Program-made: the position numbers and the translations under genes
Shown: positions 56,347 through 64,000 of the stretch, one piece after another
How positions within the stretch are numbered: the stretch's first letter is position 1
How the letters are laid out: the number at the start of each line of letters is the position of its first letter
From: Osmia lignaria lignaria
Taxonomy: Eukaryota > Arthropoda > Insecta > Hymenoptera > Megachilidae
NCBI RefSeq assembly: GCF_051020975.1
Contig: NC_135040.1
Span: 1,543,501-1,607,500, forward strand
Length of the DNA stretch: 64,000 nt
Direction of reading: 5' to 3'
The notes under the pieces: generated by a model
Seen by the model: only the letters and a program-made list of their open reading frames with translations
Databases searched by the model: none
Told to the model about the DNA's origin: nothing

Positions 56347-57140
56347 AAACAAATATATGTACGATACACTCCCGTATAACGTGAGTTTCTACAAAGCGAA
56401 TTCCTATAAGAGCCATAGATATTGTAACCATTCTGGGATTCCTCGTACAACACACTGTCACATATTTAAACAATTAGCCGTCTGCCCCCAAAAGGGGGTA
56501 TAGGCGTGTTCAGCTGGGCGAGCTCTACAAGGTGGCAAAGTTTCATTAATAAGTGAGCGTTACACTTGGGTAGTTCCCCTCGTCAGATATATCACTTTCA
56601 ATGCATTACTAATATAGAAAATCAGGCCACCCAGAAAGATAAGAACTTTGGAAGCAGACTGTCCATACTACCCAAACAAACTCTCATTCTTAACACTTCT
56701 AATAACTTACATAAAGCTAACTAGGCATGTGACACATTTCTGTGATCCTCCTAACCGAGATGAAAAATTATATAACGTCAGAGCAAATGATGTACTCGGA
56801 TGGTGGTTTAGTGGTACTCAACGTTACATTATTTACTATAGTAGCTGCCTCATCTACTACTTCTGACCTTTATTTCATCTGAACAGCATGTAATAATTCT
56901 ATTGATACTATAGATCAAAGCTGCACTGTCATTTTCCTTTCAAATTATTCAGTAGAAAAATCAATCATAGGCTTGCCTGTTCGATTAATATTTATCTAAA
57001 ACAGCGATTCTCAACTAGAGGAACACGCACCACTAATAGTAAACGAGAAACAGCTGACAATGAACGGTATGCGAATAATTTGTGTAATATACGGTATAAC
57101 GATTTTAATACTGTTTGATAATCGTACATTATTGAGCACG
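56347..57140. other. AT-rich spacer, no gene seen
   Basis: No supported feature. The frame 56648-56866 lacks domains. Confidence 0.45.
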
Positions 57141-57516
57141 GTAGGCTTCTGTAGGGAAAATGGCGACTCCCCCCACCTTGTAGGTTTTCTCGAGTTTCAG
57201 GTTCCGCGTTTCCTTACCGTAGGCCTCTCTTTCCCCATGCCCCCACCTTTCAGCATAGGCGATCCTGAGGAGAATGACGATATATAGATAAGATCTGTGG
57301 CTCCCCACCACTTGCGTATAAACGTTTACGCGGGAAAATTTAAAATAATATTTACCTTGTTATTCCTTTTCAGTTATATACTAAAGTTTATAATAATTAA
57401 TATGTGGAAATTATATTATTCTGTTTTTAAACCATTTTTTATATTAATATTATCAAAATTAAGGTTTTGAGAATTCCTGTTATCCCTATATCGGTATTTT
57501 TTCTAGAAAAGCCTAC
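57141..57516 (+). mobile_element. GTAGGCTTCC-ended element, copy 3
   Basis: Starts GTAGGCTTCTGTAGGG and ends AGAAAAGCCTAC. Outside each end, GAGCACG and TTCGATACTGTACAT suggest the true inverted repeat is about 30 bp. Shares CACTTGCGTATAAACG and GAGAATTCCTGTTATCCC with copies 1 and 2. Confidence 0.6.
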
Positions 57517-59054
57517 TTTGTTCGATACTGTACATGTTAATTTACTTTTTTTCGCATAATTATTCTGTGTACAATACTTTTTTAATTCTTACGTACAGGA
57601 CATACTTTCTTTGATGATACTGAAATTCTTAAATTTTAGTTTCGGTGGTACATATTTATGAAAAGATTGCGAATCACTAATCTAAAGTGCAGGTATAGGG
57701 AACACGACTTCCCTCCCTGTTAAACAATTTTTGCCATTTTTATAAAAATATATTTTCGGAACAAAAATTGTCACTGCACTATATTTTCAAAATCAGAAAG
57801 TGGCGTAATAAATAATATTGAGTGTCATGTTTTGAGAAATTCTCCATTTTTACAACACTCTCTGATTTTGATGAATGGAAAACTGATTTAAATCTCAAAA
57901 AAGAAAAGCTAAATAAAGAAATTAGAATGTCTCGTACCTTTGTTTTATTTTACGATTTTAAAATACGACTTGAAAATTTAGAAAAAAATAATTTGATCTA
58001 GGTTTGTATATTCAAAGAGATAAAAATTAATTTGGAAAGATAGTTTTCATAAAAATTGATGAAAGCATTAAATTCTTTGTTTCTTTTTTCAACAATTTCG
58101 AAACTGGTAAAGCGAAGGTTTAAACGCCCGTATTTTCACATGGGCTACAAATGCTTCAATTAGACCAAAATCCCGGAACATCGAGTACAGCAGTGATCGA
58201 TTTTGAGTGGAATGGTTAGGTTGCAAAATAGACAATGTAGTTTCCACTATGTATCTACAATATGTGACATAATCTAAAAAATATCATATAAATCAAAATG
58301 TTTTAATTTCATGGTGTTAAAACTACAATACGGAATTTCTTATTATATCAATACAGCTTCCTGTTTTCATCATAACAAAGACTCGATACACATATTTTAT
58401 ATCGTGATAGTAAAATATGAAATTCAATGTCGTAACATCAAATAACATTAAATTCAGTTACATGATAATGTTTTAGTTTTTAGAATAAAGAACATAACAT
58501 TGAAAGCTGCATTTCATTTAAACTCCCTATTTTTCTTTTTACGACAAAAATAATTGGTATGGAAGGAATTTATATATTTATCCCAATAAATTTTAATAAT
58601 GCATATCCTATGTTTAAGATGATAACTAATCGACTTCGAAAAAGAAGGACGGACCACTTTATGGTGCGGTCAAGGGGTTCATTGTCGCCAGTGTTCCTTT
58701 GTGTCCTCTAGCGAGAGGATCATCCTGTACAGGGTGTCCGCGCTAAGGTGTGACAGGCGTTTTATTCCGTAACTATTAATGATACAAAAAATTGTTGATA
58801 TGGAAATTGCATGGTAAAATGGGACTTATGTTTTGGCCGAAGTGAAAAATCTTTTGCATTATTAGTTTAAGAGATGTGATGGTCAAGTTTTGTTTTTTAA
58901 ATGGAACCATATATTTTTTCACAGATCATGTAATAGTACTTCTCAAGGCGAATTTATTAAGCTTTAATGTATACACCCAATTTTAATTAGTTTTCAAGAT
59001 ATAACGTTTACAAATTTCCCGATTTTCAGTGGATACGTCTCGGTTTGAGTAGCA
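57517..59054. other. AT-rich spacer with a mariner-type end
   Basis: CATCCTG-TA-CAGGGTGTCC at about 58723-58741 looks like two Tc1/mariner-type ends meeting at one TA. Partners were not found. No gene. Confidence 0.4.
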
Positions 59055-59162
59055 AGTCGTAAAAGCGACCCTATTGTTGCGATTTCTCATTCTTTGGGTC
59101 TGCCGTTCCTAGCGTAGACCCCCGCTGTGGCACTTACTGCAACAATAGGGCCACTTTTACGA
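59055..59162. repeat. 108-bp fold-back hairpin
   Basis: CGTAAAAGCGACCCTATTGT is repeated inverted at the right end with two changes; arms are about 23 bp. A second inverted pair, GGGTCTGCCGT and the region ending GTAGACCC, lies inside. Possibly a remnant miniature element. Confidence 0.65.
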
Positions 59163-62028
59163 TTTAATGAAACGCATTTAATTGTTGAATACTATACTAA
59201 ATACATTTCAATCTCTTCGAAGGCGGCGCAAATATTAATTTTGAAGCGCATTTTAAAGTCGGTTGTATTTTTTGTTTAAAATTATTTTATTATACTTTAC
59301 CAATAACACATCTTAATTAATATTATGTATTTTACAAAATGACAAAATTAATTTCAATAAGCCTAAAGAGAGCTTAAATAATGAGTTGAAATGTAGTATA
59401 TAAAATAATAAATAGAGATTAACTTTTATTTCCAAAAGAACTACTCACTCTCTATTTATGATTGCTCATTTTTCTTCATGTGTACAATGGTGTAAACACT
59501 CTCTAGGCTAATAAATATTTTCGATCTCCTAATTTCGTTATGCCTGTCTTTTTAAAAATTAATAAAAGTTCAAAAACACTTACGCAGCCAACGTTTTTTG
59601 GTTTTACATTTTGCACTGAAAATGCATGGGGTATAATTAAACTCCTTTTACGGTTAACGTTAAAATATTTGCACACAGAGAGAAGGTTAAATACCTAACA
59701 TCTTTGAAGTTTCATATAATTAATATTTAATTAAACCAATCAAAACCGAATATACATATACTCCAATAATTATGCATACGATTAATTTCACATTTCTACA
59801 AATTAAATGAACTATAAAGGATCTGAAAACAAAGAAATATAATTAAACCATCAAATCTTTACCACAATTATTTCGAATGTGAAAATTTCCGATGCAATTA
59901 AAGTATCGACACCTAATGAAGCTATCGAACGTGCGGTGTTAAGAGGATTTATTACACTTAAACACATAATTAACCTGGTACAACGTTGTACCATTTGATA
60001 GAATCGCATTCCACGCGGTTCTCCCTCTTTCTGCGGCTTTTACAATCTTCTTGTTTGCACAATTTGGACACTTCTAAAAGGCTCGAGCATCCAATAAACC
60101 GATTAGCCTAAATACTCTCTCACCGCACTCTACACGAGTACACGTAACCCCAATCAATCGGCAGCCAGTGCACAATAAGTACCGGTCGCGGTGTGCGCAT
60201 CTCGTAGATCGATTGCAACGAGCTTTTCGCTTGGATCGATCCGAATTCAAGAGTCCCGATGAATGGAAACAATGCTGTACGAAGAACGAGCGGGGGAAAA
60301 AGCGTAAAGAGAGAAACGGCGATAGGAAACCGCAAGCAACGAACGAGCGATAGAGACGGAAGGGGATGCGTGACGAATGGAATTAGAAGGGCGACAAAGG
60401 GGTGTTAGGATTGGCGAAAGTGGGAGAACGGTCAATCGGATACGCGTGATCGAGGGAAGCTTAAATCAACTTGATTTAAATCGTTGAATTTAAATCGAAC
60501 GTACCTACACAGGTGCGTGGGTGTAGTAGGCGTGAATGCGTTGGTGTTAGTCCCGCCAGTAACAGGGTTCACTATTTAAATTCCGAGGGAATTTCATCTG
60601 CTAGCGCGTTTTAAAAAGTCAAGCCTGTCGACCATGCTAGTCGTGACAGAGAAAAGAACGAATTGGTCGCGGCAGAGCAGTTTTGTCGACCACGGCCGCC
60701 AAAAACGTCGAGCAAGTTCAGCGTCACCACCATCACCACCGCAACAAACCGCTTCACCCGAGAGACCGAGCCGTGTACATCGCGTTTTTAAATGACGACA
60801 CGATCAAGCCGATTATCCGTCGTGCAGTTGCACGCCCTATCCAATAAAAACGTTTCGTTCCACATCAATTATTATCGAGGACACCGAAACAGATTAATCT
60901 TCTCCCGATGTGCAACGAATTTGCTAAAAACCATTTGCTTCTTCCTCTGACTCTCATATGCGTAATGTGATTTATCTTATTTGCTAATTTTTTCTAATTC
61001 AATACAAAAAGTATTTGACAATTAATAGAAGTGTGATTATAGATATGAAATAACCCTAAAATAGTAATGAGATGTTACTAGCGACGTCATCAATATTTAA
61101 TTTGTGGTTATGGCATAATCAAGGATGATATATTAGATATTTTATTGTATTTATTAAATACAAAGGTGAGTAATATTGTATTAATTGGATTTTTATCAAG
61201 AAATTTATTTAAAATTAATTAATTAATCCTTCAACAGCAGAGCCAAGCTTACAAAATAGAGGGTGAGTCAGATAAAGCTTTATAAACTGTTATCTTCGAA
61301 ATTATAGTAGCTATTGATCTAATTTTGTTACTAAAAATTAAGTGATACGAAGTGCTTAATAGTATAGTTCTGAAATGACCGCTTTTAGATTGCGAGTTAT
61401 GCGTTTAACCACAGAGCTAACTATTTTCACACCGCTGACTATCCTATCGTATACATCAACCTCACTCTAACTGTCCAGGGCTTGCTAGATGGGCTCCTTC
61501 TTCAAATCCAAAAAGTGGCACAACTTCTATTCGCCTCAATGGAAATTATATTTACAAACGAAAACAGTTTGTCAAATGAGATAATGTTCTGAATCTATTA
61601 ACAAATTCGATATATCTGTACCCTTTTGCGTTCTCGTTTTTTAACCCTTTGCTCTATAATATCGAGTCACATTCGTGACGCAACTTACAGTACAAATGTG
61701 TCAAATTTGGTTGGTACTTTTAGTATGTTTGAATTTTGGGTTTAATTCTAATTCAATTTTCAATATTTCAATTTTCTTTATTTGTTTCAAAATACAAACA
61801 ATGAATAGTTAGCTCTGACTGACGCAACTATCGGAAAAGTTATAGCAGAAAGGGTTAAGAAAGCTACATTTCCATCCATAAGCGGTGGAACATTTAAATT
61901 AACACTACAAACCAAACAATTATTTACTAATTCTTTATTTTTTAATATTATAATAATACTAAAAATTGTATGTATATGAAATTTTAAATTTCTTCATCAA
62001 CATACACTCTCAATTTTGTGATTGTAGC
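59163..62028. other. Long spacer with a CG-bearing patch
   Basis: 59170-60000 and 60900-62028 are AT-rich. 60000-60860 is G+C-richer, with overlapping frames on both strands (60120-60435) and no domain. A fragment at 61227-61262 (CCTTCAACAGCAG...CTTACAAAATAG) matches the left end of the TTAA family. Confidence 0.4.
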
Positions 62029-62030
62029 TA

Positions 62031-62204
62031 CAGCAGACTCTCGTTATATTGCCACGTAAGTGATTTGACTTTCACATATATTCTGGATTTTCAAGCATAT
62101 TAGTGCCACTTTATCTCTCCTTTCCCCTCCACCTGATAGTTTGAAAGTTTAAAACGTTTTCCTCCCTTACATCCCGTCTGCGGCAATATAACGAGGGTCT
62201 ACTG
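62031..62204. mobile_element. CAGTAGAC-ended miniature element, best copy
   Basis: 174 bp between TA at 62029-62030 and 62205-62206. Left CAGCAGACTCTCGTTATATT, right its inverse (AATATAACGAGGGTCTACTG) with few changes. Tc1/mariner-type. Confidence 0.75.
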
Positions 62205-62206
62205 TA

Positions 62207-62598
62207 CAACTAATTATGAAATCCTTATGGTGAATGTTTTCAGCATAAATCACAAGAATAAACAACATTAGTCGCTAGGTGGTATTCCTAACGATAGTAA
62301 AGATTACAGATTTCTATGTGCACGTTACCCTATTCTAACAAGTTTTATAAGTAAAGAACGTTTTGTTTAAGAATTGTAAGACATTTAGGAAATCGAAAAT
62401 TAAGTAATAAAAAGTTATCAAAATTTTGAAAGTTTTGCGATTAAATGGCTATTTTAAAGCATTTTAAATTGTACCGTGAAATACACTAATAATAAGTCTA
62501 TAATTTAATCTAGTTTTATGCTAAAATGGTAAAGTGTTTCATAACTTATGAAGGGGAATGTACGTCATGTTATACCTTGACACAGATGTCACTCCACC
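62207..62598. other. AT-rich spacer
   Basis: No supported feature. Confidence 0.4.
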
Positions 62599-62751
62599 TG
62601 CTTCATGCATGATGGTGCTCCACATCGCTTTAGTGGATCGGTTCGCCAATTTTTGAATGAAATGTTCGAAACGCGATAGGTGGGACACAGGCCTGTATCA
62701 CAGTTGTGACCTCGTCGTTCACCATACCTACCACCACTGGACTTCTTTTCT
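62599..62751 (+). pseudogene. Decayed Tc1/mariner-superfamily transposase fragment
   Basis: One plus-strand frame reads HDGAPHRFSGSVRQFLNEMF, then a stop (TAG 62677-62679), VGHRP, a second stop (TGA 62707-62709) and PRRSPYLPPLDFF. The DGAP-H...QFLNE...RW(I/V)G...WP-RSP-L-PLDFF order is the C-terminal half of the DDE/D domain of Tc1/mariner-type transposases. Both stops fall where tryptophan is expected (TGG to TAG or TGA), and the SPD aspartate is Y. About 51 codons remain. No termini are identified. Confidence 0.8.
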
Positions 62752-62984
62752 AAAATTGATTGCAGTTCAATTGAAAGCTTAGATTTGTATAACTTTCTTG
62801 AAGTATCAGATTGAACAAGTTTTCTATTGCCCATAATTAAAATAAGATATTTGTCAAAAAATTAGAAGAAATATAGAAATTCAGTTGCAAGACAAAATAA
62901 TGTTATTTTATTGGTTTTAAAAAGAACTAGGCAAACCAATTATATTTAATAGATACTTTATGAACATGCTCTGGGTTGGATTAA
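62752..62984. other. AT-rich spacer
   Basis: Nothing supported. Confidence 0.4.
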
Positions 62985-63172
62985 GATCTCTGGGGCCCTG
63001 CGCTATCAAACCCTCAAGGACCTCCCTTGGCTCATAAAGTTGGTTAAAAAATTGAAATTTATTCTAAATAAAATAATGTTTAATCATAAAGAAACAGGAC
63101 GAGAGAAAAGAAAACTTTATTGAATATTTTTTAACAGGATTATAACGAGGCCTCATGGAAAGTGGGGCCGGG
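62985..63172 (+). repeat. Dispersed repeat, GGGGCC-ended family, copy 3
   Basis: GATTAAGATCTCTGGGGCCC, AAAAAATTGAAATTTATTC, AATCATAAAGAAAC and GGAAAGTGGGGCCGGGG match copies at 48372 and (inverted) 13565. Confidence 0.55.
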
Positions 63173-63177
63173 GTTGT

Positions 63178-63362
63178 ACAATAGACTCTTCTTATATTAC
63201 CAAGATAGTAATTTGACTTTTATCTATCTTCACTTTATCTATTTGATTTTTAAATAGATTTTCAAGCATACTAGTACCTCTTTTTCTCTATAATAATTTA
63301 TGAAGTTTACACGCTTCTATCCTTTCTTCTCCCCTTCAAATAAGAGCTTAAAACCTTGAGTC
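63178..63362. mobile_element. CAGTAGAC-ended family, diverged copy
   Basis: AATAGACTCTTCTTATATTACC, TTTTCAAGCATACTAGTACC and CCCCTTCAAATAAGAGC follow the order of 62031-62204 and 36482-36679. The right end is missing. Confidence 0.5.
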
Positions 63363-63813
63363 CCCTGTAGTCCCCTTTAGACACCCCTTAATGGGGCGGT
63401 GAGCATTTTATGCGAATTATAATTACGAATTCATTTCGAAATATAAATATTTTATGAACAAAATTAGTATATATATGTGAATACAATGTCAGAATTTTAT
63501 GCTCATGTTCCTGCCACTTTCTTCGATGTATGTAAATATGTATTTCAAGAGCATAATACTTTGCAAACACTTAACGAAGATAGTAGTGACAGAGGAACCT
63601 TAAGGGAGGTAAGTGTTTGTGCAAGTTTCGTTACTGTTGCGAAGATTGTTGCAATGTTATTCCTGTACAGTATCCTCCCAATGCAGTCCGTCGTCTTGCA
63701 TGTACAACAGGGAAACTAGAGCAGTTTCTCTTGTTAAGTTCGTGATTCACTAATCGTGTGATTCAGCAATTGGCCAATTAAAAATCCGTATTTGTAGTCA
63801 GACATTAAAATAT
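63363..63813. other. AT-rich spacer, no gene seen
   Basis: An 80-codon frame at 63477-63719 has no domain. Confidence 0.4.
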
Positions 63814-63817
63814 TAAC

Positions 63818-64000
63818 CCTCGAACGGCGGACCATGGAAAGAACCACAATTTTGATTGTGGTAAAAAAGCAACATTTTCTCATTATTTTTGTTCCTAAAT
63901 ATTCTTCGGACAATTATACAGTCGCGTACAGAGCCTGATTTTTTAATTTGATTTTTAAAATCTTAGAAAAATTGCGTTTTTATGTTAGAAAATTCTTTTA
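63818..64000 (-). mobile_element. TTAA-family end, running off the window
   Basis: TTAA (63814-63817) is followed by CCCTCGAACGGCGGACCATG, the inverse of the right end of the TTAA miniature family. The interior differs from copy A and includes a segment shared with 29250-29400, so this may be a longer relative. Truncated by the window edge. Confidence 0.5.

Overview
The window looks like non-coding DNA from an insect nuclear genome. It is very AT-rich, has no host gene that I can support, and is dense in small DNA transposons whose TA, TTAA, 7-bp or 8-bp target duplications can often be read directly. TTAGG-type motifs, Tc1/mariner-like, TTAA-type and hAT-like miniature elements, and a gypsy element primed by tRNA-Lys fit an arthropod. 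A hymenopteran is my best guess, but that is inference.

The main object is a complete, apparently intact Ty3/gypsy LTR retrotransposon at 4155-13413, on the minus strand. It has two 981-bp LTRs that differ at one base by eye, a 4-bp target duplication (GTAT), a tRNA-Lys(CUU) primer-binding site and a G-rich polypurine tract. Gag (713 codons) and pol (1330 codons) are both open. Pol lies in the -1 frame. The overlap holds a textbook GGGAAAC slippery heptamer in the correct frame, followed six bases later by a possible stem or pseudoknot, so pol is probably made as a Gag-Pol fusion. The integrase tail carries four AT-hook motifs at an exact 30-residue spacing. Just after them, the coding DNA holds a copy-like patch of the LTR/primer-site junction.

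The remaining roughly 55 kb is a mosaic of dispersed repeats. A TTAA-flanked miniature family (ends CCCTTGAAC.../...AAGGG) occurs about ten times. Smaller families share the ends CAGGGT(C/T)TACC, CAGTAGAC, GTAGGCTTCC, GGGGCAAGTGCA and GGGGTGTGCGAGTACTC. There are two nested clusters: 39800-41652 (two inverted 606-bp elements and a 238-bp element inside a mariner-type element) and 42847-43871 (a 188-bp element inside a 458-bp insertion inside an older element). Two decayed transposase fragments are visible, at 25101-25560 and 62599-62751. Five stretches are built of short degenerate AAATT-type units, and 34137-34600 is a roughly 145-bp tandem array carrying TTAGG motifs.

The intervals between repeats show no long open frame with recognisable domains, and no tRNA, rRNA or CRISPR array. 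Some could be intronic or regulatory. The most unusual points are the frameshift cassette, the AT-hook tail with its embedded LTR-like patch, the nested inverted elements, and a 28-bp near-perfect palindrome framed by exact 8-bp repeats at 30431-30474.
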